A model generated the notes under the pieces. That model worked only from the letters and a program-made list of their open reading frames with translations. It searched no databases and was not told the DNA's origin. Below, one piece after another: positions 23,945 through 31,791 of a stretch of DNA of 35,185 nt; the first letter of the stretch is position 1; every line of letters starts with the position of its first letter. The stretch comes from Pseudopelobacter sp964601865 (GTDB lineage Bacteria > Desulfobacterota > Desulfuromonadia > Geobacterales > Pseudopelobacteraceae), in contig CAZRPI010000022.1 of assembly GCA_964601865.1 (NCBI GenBank), positions 1-35,185 of the forward strand, in the 5' to 3' direction. The translations under genes and the position numbers were made by a program.

Positions 23945-23973
23945 ATTCAAACAAATCCAAGAAATGTTGTCAA
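23945..23973 (-). promoter_or_regulatory. rplM promoter P2 (distal)
   Basis: On the minus strand TTGACA (23973-23968), 17 bases, then TTGAAT (23950-23945). It overlaps the gatC -35 on the other strand. Confidence 0.5.
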
Positions 23974-23996
23974 GCACCCCGAATCCGTGGTACAAA
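23967..23996 (+). promoter_or_regulatory. gatC promoter, back to back with rplM P2
   Basis: TTGTCA (23967-23972), 18 bases, TACAAA (23991-23996), 44 bases before the gatC ATG. The same TTGTCAA forms the -35 for both directions. Confidence 0.45.
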
Positions 23997-24040
23997 AACC
24001 TGCCGAGACTTCTTAATCAGGATTTATACGGAGTTTGCCA

Positions 24041-24328
24041 ATGAAAATAACCATCGCCGATGTGGAACATGTTGCGCGGCTCGCCAGGCTTGAGCTCGAC
24101 GACGAGGAAAAAAGCCTTTTCGCCGGGCAGATGGACGCGATCCTCGGTTATGTCGAAAAGCTGAATGAGCTGAACACCGACAACATCCTGCCGACTTCGC
24201 ACGCCGTGCCGATGGAAAACGCCTTCCGCGAGGACCGGGTCCGGCCATCCATCGGCGAGGAAAAGGCCCTGGCCAACGCCCCCGACCCGGTGCTCACTTT
24301 CTACCGTGTGCCGAAGGTTATCGAATAA
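24041..24328 (+). CDS. gatC: Glu/Asp-tRNA amidotransferase subunit C
   Basis: Encodes 95 residues, the structural subunit that clamps GatA and GatB. Seen: ITIADVEHVARLARLELDDE at the N-terminus, LGYVEKLNELNTDN, and NAFREDRVRPSIGEEKALANAP near the end. All are standard for GatC. The ATG at 24041 has GGAG upstream. It begins the gatC-gatA-gatB operon, and gatA starts 22 bases after its stop. Confidence 0.96.
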   Translation: MKITIADVEHVARLARLELDDEEKSLFAGQMDAILGYVEKLNELNTDNILPTSHAVPMENAFREDRVRPSIGEEKALANAPDPVLTFYRVPKVIE

Positions 24329-24350
24329 ACTTGGAATCATGGAGCCGGGA

Positions 24351-25808
24351 ATGGATCTTTTTGACCTGACACTGCACGAACTGCACACGAAACTGAAGAC
24401 CGGGGAAGTCTCCTCCCGCGAGGTGACCTCGGCCATGCTGGAGCGGATCAGCCAGACCGACCAGCGGATCAACGCGTTCATCACCCTCACCCCCGAAAGG
24501 GCCCTGGCCGATGCGGAAGCGGCGGACCGGCGCATCGCGGCGGGCGAAATGAATATTCTTACCGGCATACCGGTGGCGCTCAAGGACATCTTCCTGACCG
24601 AGGGGATCCGCACCACCTGCGGCTCACGCATTCTCGGCAACTTTGTCCCGCCATACAGCGCCACCTCCTTTGAAAAGCTCAGGGAACGGGGGGTGGTCCT
24701 GCTGGGCAAGCTCAACCAGGACGAGTTTGCCATGGGTTCCTCAAACGAATCCAGCGCGTCGGGCCCGGCCAGAAACCCATGGAACACTGAGTGCATCCCG
24801 GGCGGTTCCTCCGGCGGCTCCGCGGCCGCCATCGCGGCGCGCCAGGCCACGGTCACCCTGGGCACGGACACCGGGGGCTCCATCCGCCAGCCGGCATCCC
24901 ACTGCGGCTGCGTGGGGCTCAAACCGACCTACGGCCGCGTCTCCCGCTACGGCGTCATCGCCTACGCCTCCTCCCTCGACCAGGTTGGTCCCCTGACCAG
25001 GGATGTGACCGACTGCGCCATCATGCTGGGCGCCCTGGCAGGTTACGATCCGAAGGATTCCACCAGCGTCAACACTCCGGTTCCCGACTATTGCGCCGGC
25101 CTGACCGGAGATGTCAGGGGACTCAAGATCGGGCTGCCGGAGGAGTATTACATCGCCGGCCTCGACCAGGATGTCAAGAGCGCCATGGAACGGGCCATCG
25201 CAACCTACCGCTCCCTGGGTGCGGAAATCGTGGATATCTCCCTGCCCCACACCGATTACGCCGTGGCGAGCTACTACCTGATCGCCACGGCCGAAGCCAG
25301 CTCCAACCTGGCCCGCTACGACGGGGTCCGCTTCGGCCATCGCGCCGAGCAGGTCGAGGGACTCCTGGAGATGTACTCCCGGACCCGCAGCCAGGGCTTC
25401 GGCAGCGAAGTCAAACGCCGCATCATGCTGGGAACCTACGCCCTTTCCTCCGGATATTACGACGCCTACTACCTCAAGGCCCAGAAGGTGCGCACCCTGA
25501 TCATGCGTGATTTCATGCGGGCCTTCGAAAATGTGGACGTCATCCTTACCCCCGTGGCCCCCACACCGGCCTTCAGGATCGGGGAAAAGATCAACGACCC
25601 CCTGCAGATGTACCTGTCGGACATTTTCACCATCCCCGTGAACCTGGCCGGCACCTGCGCCATCTCGATCCCGGCCGGCCTGAGCGCGAACGGGCTCCCC
25701 ATCGGCGCGCAACTGATCGGCAAACCGTTCGGCGAGGAAACCATCCTGGGCGCGGCGTACGCATTCGAGCAGGCAACGGAATGGCACGCCATGAGGGCGC
25801 CGCTGTAG
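24351..25808 (+). CDS. gatA: Glu/Asp-tRNA amidotransferase subunit A
   Basis: The amidase subunit that releases ammonia from glutamine to convert misacylated Glu-tRNA(Gln) or Asp-tRNA(Asn). Encodes 485 residues from the ATG at 24351, chosen because GGAG lies 6 bases upstream and the family begins MxLFDLTLHEL. An ATG at 24339 is possible. The catalytic triad is intact: Lys78 (VALKDIF), Ser153 (GGSSGGS) and Ser177 (TDTGGSIRQP). Its presence with gatB suggests that this organism makes Gln-tRNA and/or Asn-tRNA indirectly. A REP-like palindrome begins at the stop codon. Confidence 0.96.
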   Translation: MDLFDLTLHELHTKLKTGEVSSREVTSAMLERISQTDQRINAFITLTPERALADAEAADRRIAAGEMNILTGIPVALKDIFLTEGIRTTCGSRILGNFVPPYSATSFEKLRERGVVLLGKLNQDEFAMGSSNESSASGPARNPWNTECIPGGSSGGSAAAIAARQATVTLGTDTGGSIRQPASHCGCVGLKPTYGRVSRYGVIAYASSLDQVGPLTRDVTDCAIMLGALAGYDPKDSTSVNTPVPDYCAGLTGDVRGLKIGLPEEYYIAGLDQDVKSAMERAIATYRSLGAEIVDISLPHTDYAVASYYLIATAEASSNLARYDGVRFGHRAEQVEGLLEMYSRTRSQGFGSEVKRRIMLGTYALSSGYYDAYYLKAQKVRTLIMRDFMRAFENVDVILTPVAPTPAFRIGEKINDPLQMYLSDIFTIPVNLAGTCAISIPAGLSANGLPIGAQLIGKPFGEETILGAAYAFEQATEWHAMRAPL

Positions 25809-25868
25809 GGGCGGCCCAGCACTGCCGTCCATGCTGTCCAGGAGGCAACCACAGGGGGTTGCCCCTAC
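25805..25868. repeat. REP-like palindrome in the gatA-gatB gap
   Basis: GTAGGGGC (25805-25812) and GCCCCTAC (25861-25868) are perfect inverted copies, with GGCAACC/GGTTGCC (25853/25858 region) nested. The gatA stop codon lies in the first arm. Such elements inside operons can uncouple expression of neighbouring genes. Confidence 0.6.
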
Positions 25869-25900
25869 CAGATACGCAATGATATCGGAGAACACCTTAC

Positions 25901-27340
25901 ATGAAATACCAACCCGTCATAGGTCTTGAGGTCCACGTCCAGCTCAAAACCGACTCCAAAATATTCTGCGGCTGCTCCACATCCTTCGGTTCCTCCCCCA
26001 ACTCCCAGACCTGCCCGGTCTGTCTGGGGCTTCCCGGAGCGCTGCCGGTGCTGAACCGGAAGGTGGTGGAATTCGCCATCAGGGCCGGCCTCTCCACCAA
26101 CTGTTCCATCGCCCACCGCAGCATCTTCGCCAGAAAGAACTACTTCTATCCCGATCTTCCCAAGGGATACCAGATAAGCCAGTTCGAGGATCCCATCTGC
26201 CAGCACGGCTGGCTGGATATCGAGGTCAACGGCAAATCCAGCCGTATCGGCATCACCAGGATCCACATGGAGGAAGACGCCGGAAAGCTGGTGCATGGAG
26301 ATGTCCCGGAGCTGGAAGACGGCTCTGGAGTCGATCTGAACCGCGCCTGCACACCGCTCCTGGAGGTCGTTTCCGAACCGGACCTCCGTTCGTCGGACGA
26401 GGCTGTCAGCTATCTGAAACAGCTCCACCGCATAGTGACCTGGCTCGACATCTGCGACGGCAACATGGAGGAGGGAAGTTTCAGGTGCGACGCCAACGTT
26501 TCCGTCATGGAAGCGGGATCGGAAAAGTTCGGCACCCGCGCCGAGATCAAGAACGTCAACTCCTTCAGATTCGTCAAGCAGGCCATTGACTACGAGATCC
26601 AGCGCCAGATCGATCTCATCGAGGACGGGGGTACGGTTGTCCAGGAGACGCGCCTGTTCGATCCGGGGAGCGGCACGACCCGCTCCATGCGGAGCAAGGA
26701 AGAGGCTCACGACTACCGCTATTTCCCCGATCCGGACCTTGTTCCCCTGGTGATTGACGCCGACTGGGTGCACCGGGTCCGTCAGGAGTTGCCGGAGCTG
26801 CCCGGACATAAGATGCAGCGTTTCATCACCGAATACGGCATTCCCGAGTACGACGCCGAGGTACTGACCGCCAGCCGACCGCTGTCGGAATACTACGAGG
26901 AATGCGTGGCGTGCCATCACAACGGCAAGGCGGTATCCAACTGGGTCATGGGCGAGGTCATCCGGGGCCTGAACGATTCCGGCCTCACCATAGGCGACTG
27001 CCCGGTTACCCCCCGCATGCTGGGAGAACTGCTCAAGCTGATCGACAGCGGCACCATATCCGGCAAGATCGCCAAGACCGTCTTCGACGAGATGTGGAAA
27101 AGCGGTAAGAAACCGGGGGTCATCGTCCAGGAGCAGGGGCTGGTCCAGGTCTCGGACAACGGGGCCATCGAGGCGATCATCGACGGGATCATGGCGGAGA
27201 ATCCCGGGCAGGTTCAGGAGTATCGCGGCGGCAAGGAGAAACTGTTCGGCTTCTTCGTCGGCCAGGTGATGAAGGCGAGCAAGGGCAAGGCCAACCCGGC
27301 CGTGGTCAACGAACTGCTGCAGGCAAAGCTGAAGAGCTAG
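25901..27340 (+). CDS. gatB: Glu/Asp-tRNA amidotransferase subunit B
   Basis: The kinase and tRNA-binding subunit that activates the acylated Glu or Asp. Encodes 479 residues. Seen: YQPVIGLEVHVQLKT, a cysteine cluster CGCSTSFGSSPNSQTCPVC (zinc site), PDLPKGYQISQFEDPIC, HMEEDAGKLVH, NRACTPLLEVVSEPDLRS and EIKNVNSFRFVKQAIDYEI. The helical YqeY-like tail ends with GKANPAVVNELLQAKL. All are standard for GatB. It is the last gat gene of the operon. A CheY-like gene begins 10 bases later. Confidence 0.97.
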   Translation: MKYQPVIGLEVHVQLKTDSKIFCGCSTSFGSSPNSQTCPVCLGLPGALPVLNRKVVEFAIRAGLSTNCSIAHRSIFARKNYFYPDLPKGYQISQFEDPICQHGWLDIEVNGKSSRIGITRIHMEEDAGKLVHGDVPELEDGSGVDLNRACTPLLEVVSEPDLRSSDEAVSYLKQLHRIVTWLDICDGNMEEGSFRCDANVSVMEAGSEKFGTRAEIKNVNSFRFVKQAIDYEIQRQIDLIEDGGTVVQETRLFDPGSGTTRSMRSKEEAHDYRYFPDPDLVPLVIDADWVHRVRQELPELPGHKMQRFITEYGIPEYDAEVLTASRPLSEYYEECVACHHNGKAVSNWVMGEVIRGLNDSGLTIGDCPVTPRMLGELLKLIDSGTISGKIAKTVFDEMWKSGKKPGVIVQEQGLVQVSDNGAIEAIIDGIMAENPGQVQEYRGGKEKLFGFFVGQVMKASKGKANPAVVNELLQAKLKS

Positions 27341-27350
27341 GGGGCGGAAG

Positions 27351-27713
27351 ATGAAACCGACCGTAATGATCGTTGATGATGCGCTGTTCATGCGCAAGGT
27401 CATGCGCGGCATTCTGGAGGAGAATGGTTACCAGGTCGTGGCCGAGGCGGCAAGCGGCATTGAAACCATGCGGAAACTGCACGATCACACACCGGACATC
27501 ATCATCCTCGACATCATCCTGCCGGATTCAAACGGTCTCGACCTGCTGAAATCCATTTTTTCCACCACTCCCTCGTCCAGGGTCGCGATCTGCTCGGCCA
27601 TAGGGCAGGAACCGGTGATCAGGAAGGCGCTGGACCTGGGCGCCAGCGCCTATATCCAGAAACCGCTCACCCCCGAAAAGGTCGTCTCGGCTCTGTCAGG
27701 CATGGAGGTGTGA
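27351..27713 (+). CDS. CheY-like single-domain response regulator
   Basis: Encodes 120 residues. Acidic pocket Asp9-Asp10, phosphorylated Asp54 (IILDIILPDSNG), Ser in VAICSAIG at the Thr/Ser switch site and Lys in IQKPLTP are all present. There is no output domain. It sits between gatB (10 bases) and a CheA gene (3 bases) and is the obvious substrate of that kinase. It may bind flagellar motor or another target. The canonical aromatic switch residue of CheY is replaced (ASAYIQKPL holds Tyr at a similar place). Confidence 0.9.
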   Translation: MKPTVMIVDDALFMRKVMRGILEENGYQVVAEAASGIETMRKLHDHTPDIIILDIILPDSNGLDLLKSIFSTTPSSRVAICSAIGQEPVIRKALDLGASAYIQKPLTPEKVVSALSGMEV

Positions 27714-27716
27714 CGG

Positions 27717-29360
27717 ATGAACATGTCCCAGTACCGGGATCTGTTCGTCTCCGAGTCCCGCAGGCATATCGAGACCTCCAACGCCCTTGTCGTGCGCCTG
27801 GAAAACGACAATGACCCGGAAATCGTGCATGAGCTCTTTCGCCACGCCCACTCCCTCAAGGGGATGGCTGCCACCATGCAGTACAACCGCATCGCCGAAC
27901 TAGCCCACAAACTTGAGGATCTCCTGGGCAAGGTAAGGGACGGCCTTTTTTCTCCAACCGCCGCCCTTCTGGATATAATCCTGGAGGGAAACGACCTGCT
28001 GGGCGAAATGGTGAATCTCATCGAGGCCGGAAACGACGCCGCCCTGCCGGACACCGGCGATCTGATCGGGAGGATTGCCGGCTTCACTCCCGACGAAAAA
28101 AGCGCCGGCAAACCGCAAAGCGACGAGGTTCAGCCGGAGAGCGTTCTCCGCGGGCACCAGTTCCGGCACTCCGATTCCTTCAAGACCGTGAGGGTGAAGA
28201 CCGAAACGCTGGACAGGATGGTCAACATCACCGGCGAACTCATCACCACCCATCACCGTCTGGCCGACCGGTTGCGGCCATTCCCGGAAACCGGGCTGCA
28301 CGAAACCCTGGCGCAGCTCTCCTCCCAACTGCGCGAATTGCGGGATGAGGTCTTCCTCGCGCGTATGCTCCCCTTTTCAGTGGTGGCGGAACGCTTCCCC
28401 CGCCTGGTCCGAGATCTTTCCCGCGGCCAGGGAAAAACCGTCACCCTGGGCATCATCGGCAGTGAAATCGAATTGGACCGGGGAATCCTGGAAGACATCG
28501 CGGAACCGATGGTGCACATACTGCGCAACGCGGTCGACCACGGCATCGAACCTCCCCGGGGCCGGGAATCGGCCGGCAAACCGCGTACCGGCCAGATCAT
28601 CATAACGCTGGCCCGGGAAAAGGACCATGTCACCATCGTGGTTGCCGACGATGGCCGGGGAATGGATACGTCCCGGCTCGTGGCGAAAGCCCTGGAAAGG
28701 GGCCTGCTCAGCGCCGAACAGGCCGCCGCCATCTCACCGCAGGAGGCGTTGATGCTGATCTGCGCCCCCGGATTCTCGACCGCCGAAACGGTTACCGACA
28801 TCTCGGGACGCGGTGTCGGCATGGACGCGGTAAGAAACGCGGTGCGCTCCCTTGGGGGTTCCCTCACCATCGAATCCACCCCGGGCAGGGGGAGCAGCTT
28901 TCATCTGAAGCTCCCGCTGACCGTCTCCATCATCCAGGCGCTTCTGGTGGAATGCGGCTCGCTGACGGTGGCCTTTCCGGTCAACGCCGTCGAGAAGACC
29001 ATTGAAATCTCAAGCCACGATATCACCTTCAGGGAGGGGAAACAGCACTGCGAAGTGGACGGTGTCCACCTCCCCCTGCAGTACCTCCACAACATCCTGG
29101 GCCAGTCGCTGCCGGAGTATCTTCCCGCCCACATCCCGGTTATTGTCTGCAGAATATTCGGCCGGGAGGTGGGTCTCATTGCCGACAGAATCTCCGGGCA
29201 GCGGGAAATTTTCGCCAAACCGCTCGGCAGGCCGCTGTCGCACTTAAGAATTGCCACCGGCGGCGCCATCATGGGTGACGGCCGCGTTGTTTTCATCATG
29301 GACGTGGGAAACTTCCTCGCCTTCGAGCGAACGCCTCCACCCGGCGACACATGCCCCTGA
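27717..29360 (+). CDS. cheA: CheA-type histidine kinase lacking a P2 domain
   Basis: Encodes 547 residues with GGAGGTG 6 bases before the ATG. Order: HPt (P1, residues 1-110) with His45 in RHAHSLKGMA; a linker; the dimerisation domain (about 155-215, SFKTVRVKTETLDRMVNITGEL); the ATPase domain (about 215-395, with HILRNAVDHGIE, VADDGRGMD, GRGVGMDAV, GRGSSFHLKLPLT); and a CheW-like P5 (about 400-540). The P2 CheY-docking domain of E. coli CheA is missing; the gap between HPt and dimerisation is about 45 residues. No cheW, cheR, cheB or receptor gene is adjacent. It is likely co-transcribed with the CheY-like gene. Confidence 0.92.
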   Translation: MNMSQYRDLFVSESRRHIETSNALVVRLENDNDPEIVHELFRHAHSLKGMAATMQYNRIAELAHKLEDLLGKVRDGLFSPTAALLDIILEGNDLLGEMVNLIEAGNDAALPDTGDLIGRIAGFTPDEKSAGKPQSDEVQPESVLRGHQFRHSDSFKTVRVKTETLDRMVNITGELITTHHRLADRLRPFPETGLHETLAQLSSQLRELRDEVFLARMLPFSVVAERFPRLVRDLSRGQGKTVTLGIIGSEIELDRGILEDIAEPMVHILRNAVDHGIEPPRGRESAGKPRTGQIIITLAREKDHVTIVVADDGRGMDTSRLVAKALERGLLSAEQAAAISPQEALMLICAPGFSTAETVTDISGRGVGMDAVRNAVRSLGGSLTIESTPGRGSSFHLKLPLTVSIIQALLVECGSLTVAFPVNAVEKTIEISSHDITFREGKQHCEVDGVHLPLQYLHNILGQSLPEYLPAHIPVIVCRIFGREVGLIADRISGQREIFAKPLGRPLSHLRIATGGAIMGDGRVVFIMDVGNFLAFERTPPPGDTCP

Positions 29361-29462
29361 CGGGCAAACAGGTTGCGGCAACACCGCGCTTTGTGGCACA
29401 CTACCCCTCGGAATCCCGAGCATTTCACCCAACACCATCCACGGGGCACAGAAAGGAATACC

Positions 29463-30191
29463 ATGAAACAGCCATGGACGCTGATCCGGTCTCTGCTATT
29501 CGCCATAATACCGCTCCTGGCGGCGTATCCCGCGACCGCCGCGGACCGAACCGCAACGCTTAAGGAGGTCGTGGCCGCGCTGGAAAAGGGATACGCCACG
29601 CTCCAGGATGTACGGGCCGACTTCTCCCAGAGAACCAGGGTCGCCGGAATCGGCAAGGAACAGCGCGGCAGCGGCGAGGTGTTCCTGAAACGCCCCGCCT
29701 CATCAACGGCCATGTTCCGCTTCAACTACGCCAAACCGAAACAGCAGATCGTCTCCAACGGCAGACAGGTCTGGTTCTACCTCCCCGAGAACAGACAGGT
29801 CATGGTCTCCTCGGTGGCCGACATGTTCAGGGGGGGCAACGGCATCGCCCTCTCGTACCTGACCGGCATGGGCCATGTTTCCCGGGATTTTTCCGTGTCC
29901 TTTGCCAGGGAACGCCGGGACAGAAACGGCAACTACCAGCTGGAGTTGGTCCCCAAAAAACCGACTCCGGTCCTGTCAAGGCTGTCGCTCAGCGTCTCCG
30001 CCGAGGCGGTGGAGCGTTTCCAGGAGGAGGGAACGGTCAGGGAGCTCTTTCCCATCGTCTCCTCCATAGTGTATGACGTGGCGGGCAACCAGACCCGCAT
30101 CGATTACAGCCGGCCCAGGGTCAACAGGGGCATCGACAACGGAAAGTTCAACTTCAAAATCCCCCAGGGGGTAGAAGTCATAAAACAATAG
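29463..30191 (+). CDS. lolA: Periplasmic lipoprotein carrier LolA
   Basis: Carries outer-membrane lipoproteins across the periplasm from LolCDE to LolB. Encodes 242 residues from the ATG at 29463 (AAAGGAA upstream). The signal peptide is MKQPWTLIRSLLFAIIPLLA followed by AYPATAA, with likely cleavage before DRTATLK. The mature part has the LolA half-barrel pattern: FSQRTRVAGIGKEQRGSGEV, GRQVWFYLPENRQVMVSS, and IVSSIVYDVAGNQTRIDYSR. An upstream open stretch without a start site is not part of it. The gap after it contains an inverted repeat, and no terminator is obvious. Confidence 0.9.
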   Translation: MKQPWTLIRSLLFAIIPLLAAYPATAADRTATLKEVVAALEKGYATLQDVRADFSQRTRVAGIGKEQRGSGEVFLKRPASSTAMFRFNYAKPKQQIVSNGRQVWFYLPENRQVMVSSVADMFRGGNGIALSYLTGMGHVSRDFSVSFARERRDRNGNYQLELVPKKPTPVLSRLSLSVSAEAVERFQEEGTVRELFPIVSSIVYDVAGNQTRIDYSRPRVNRGIDNGKFNFKIPQGVEVIKQ

Positions 30192-30208
30192 ACCTACAAA
30201 TAGCTGTA

Positions 30209-30339
30209 ACCACAGAGATCTCAGAGAACACAAGCATATTGTTATTGAATTTCTTTTGTTCATATCCAATCTTCTTGGTGAATACTGAAAGCGATATGAC
30301 ACTCTGTTTTTCAGCCGGAAACTCCGTGTACTCTGTGGT
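30209..30339. repeat. 131-base element with CCACAGAG/CTCTGTGG ends
   Basis: ACCACAGAG (30209-30217) and CTCTGTGGT (30331-30339) are inverted copies. The interior is AT-rich and non-coding. Similar 'ACCACAGAG...CTCTGTGGT' blocks are frequent between genes in related genomes; whether this copy is mobile is not known. Confidence 0.5.
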
Positions 30340-30387
30340 CTAATGCTTTTTTACATGATAACAAACACGTTCGGAGGATACAGATCA

Positions 30388-30873
30388 ATGCCGTCATTCG
30401 ACATCGTTTCAAAGGTTGACATGCAGGAAGTGGACAACGCCGTCAATCAGGCAGTAAAGGAAATAAGTCAGCGCTATGATTTCAAGGGTTCAAAGAGCGA
30501 AATCACCCAGGAGAAGGACGCGGTCAAGGTTCTGGCCGACGACGACTTCAAGCTGAAGGCGGTCATCGACGTGCTGCAATCAAAGTTCATCAAGCGCGGC
30601 ATCTCCATCAAATCGCTCCAGTACGGCAAGGTGGAGCCCGCCTCCGGCGGCATGGTGCGCCAGATGATCACCGTTCAGCAGGGGATCTCCAAGGAAAAGG
30701 GGAGGGAGATCGTCGCCCTGATCAAGGCGAGCAAGCTCAAGGTTCAGGGGCAGATCCAGGAGGACCAGGTACGGGTCACCGGCAAGAACCGCGACGACCT
30801 GCAGAACGTGATCCAGCTGCTCAAGGGGAAGGATCTGGATATCGAGATGCAGTACGTGAACTTCAGGGAGTAG
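30388..30873 (+). CDS. YajQ-family cyclic di-GMP-binding protein
   Basis: Encodes 161 residues from the ATG at 30388 with CGGAGG upstream. Seen: MPSFDIVSKVDMQEVDNAVN, ISQRYDFKGSKSEI, KLKAVIDVLQSKFIKRGISI, ITVQQGISKEKGREIVALIK and VQGQIQEDQVRVTGKNRDDL. These are nearly invariant in the YajQ family, which has two ferredoxin-like folds. Members in Xanthomonas bind cyclic di-GMP and act with a transcription factor; direct evidence for this one is lacking. Stand-alone gene with an intrinsic terminator. Confidence 0.93.
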   Translation: MPSFDIVSKVDMQEVDNAVNQAVKEISQRYDFKGSKSEITQEKDAVKVLADDDFKLKAVIDVLQSKFIKRGISIKSLQYGKVEPASGGMVRQMITVQQGISKEKGREIVALIKASKLKVQGQIQEDQVRVTGKNRDDLQNVIQLLKGKDLDIEMQYVNFRE

Positions 30874-30906
30874 AGCCGGCGCCGAAGAGAGACTCCGCGG
30901 CTTCAG

Positions 30907-30933
30907 AAAGGACGGGATAGCCCCCGTCCTTTT
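30907..30933 (+). terminator. Rho-independent terminator after yajQ
   Basis: AAAGGACGGG (30907-30916) pairs with CCCGTCCTTT (30923-30932) around ATAGCC, ending in a short T-run. Confidence 0.8.
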
Positions 30934-31034
30934 CCATGTTCTGCGGTTAAGAAACGAGAGCACCCGTGACGTGATGGGTACGAGCAAAGCAATGCCTGGA
31001 ATGCTGTTTGCATCGAGGCGATGTTGGTGTGGTA

Positions 31035-31079
31035 TTGACACAGCCCCCGCTTAAATGTACATTTGATGCGTACACTTGA
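31035..31079 (+). promoter_or_regulatory. Promoter and operator-like direct repeat of phd-vapC pair
   Basis: TTGACA (31035-31040), 17 bases, TACATT (31058-31063). A direct repeat GTACAYTTGA occurs at 31057-31066 and 31070-31079, 13 bases apart, covering the -10 and start region. It is a likely site for autoregulation by the antitoxin. Confidence 0.6.
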
Positions 31080-31093
31080 ATCAGGAGACCATG

Positions 31094-31333
31094 ATGATAC
31101 GCGTCAACGTAACGGAATTCAGAAACCATCTCCCTACCTACCTCGACAAGGTCCGGACCGGTGAAGAAGTGACGCTTACGTCGCGGGGGAAAGTGGTGGC
31201 CAGACTGGTGCCGGAGCTTGACGAATGCGAACGCGCGCGCAAACGTCTGGAAGAGATCCGCAAAACAAGCTGGGTTGGGGATGTCAGCTCACCTGTCGAT
31301 GTTGTCTGGGAGGCAGCGCGTGATACTCCTTGA
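31094..31333 (+). CDS. Phd/YefM-family antitoxin
   Basis: Encodes 79 residues from the second of two adjacent ATGs (31091, 31094). AGGAG is 6 bases from the second, the better spacing. The N-terminal part MIRVNVTEFRNHLPTYLDKV plus GEEVTLTSRGKVVARLVP is the Phd DNA-binding fold. The rest (ECERARKRLEEIRKTSW, VWEAARDTP) is the toxin-binding tail, which would be disordered alone. The last 14 bases overlap the VapC-type gene. It should neutralise that toxin and repress its own promoter. Confidence 0.87.
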   Translation: MIRVNVTEFRNHLPTYLDKVRTGEEVTLTSRGKVVARLVPELDECERARKRLEEIRKTSWVGDVSSPVDVVWEAARDTP

Positions 31334-31715
31334 CACCTGCGCCCTGATTTTCGATGCGCTCACTCCGGAAAAAGTCGGCAAGCGGGCCGCGGAGCAAATT
31401 ACCGCGGGAAGACTGACCGGAATGCTTGCCTGTAGCGATATTTCACTGTGGGAAATTGCCATGTTGATCAGCAAGGGGCGGCTGATGCCGGACCTGCCCG
31501 CAGCCGAGTTCATTCACCTGATAATCACCGCAAACAGGTTGCGTGTACTGCCCATACTGCCGGAGATTGCACTCATATCGGCGGATGAAAGTCTGTTCAG
31601 GCACAACGACCCCGCCGACCGGATCATTGCGGCAACCGCCCTGCATTACAAGGCGCCGCTCCTGACAAGCAACGCCAATCTGAAAAAGACAAAGCATCTG
31701 AAAACCATCTGGTGA
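31320..31715 (+). CDS. VapC-type PIN-domain toxin
   Basis: Encodes 131 residues from a GTG at 31320, which has GGGAGG 5 bases upstream inside the antitoxin gene. A longer frame exists upstream but lacks a site and would overlap the antitoxin heavily. PIN residues are visible: Asp5 (LLDTCALIFD), Glu45 (SDISLWEIAML) and Asp97/Asp100 (NDPADRIIAATAL), followed by PLLTSNANL. PIN toxins are Mg-dependent RNases that cut tRNA or rRNA; the target here is unknown. Translation is probably coupled to the antitoxin by the 14-base overlap. Confidence 0.88.
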   Translation: MILLDTCALIFDALTPEKVGKRAAEQITAGRLTGMLACSDISLWEIAMLISKGRLMPDLPAAEFIHLIITANRLRVLPILPEIALISADESLFRHNDPADRIIAATALHYKAPLLTSNANLKKTKHLKTIW

Positions 31716-31791
31716 ACCGGATGACTTTGTTTCACGTATATATTCTTCAATTCATATTACAGCAGAATTTTCTCACCTAGAGAGGTTACAT

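Noticed and set aside
31076..31093. Upstream TTG start for the Phd-type antitoxin
   Set aside because: It would overlap the operator and lie before the AGGAG site. The ATG pair at 31091/31094 fits better.
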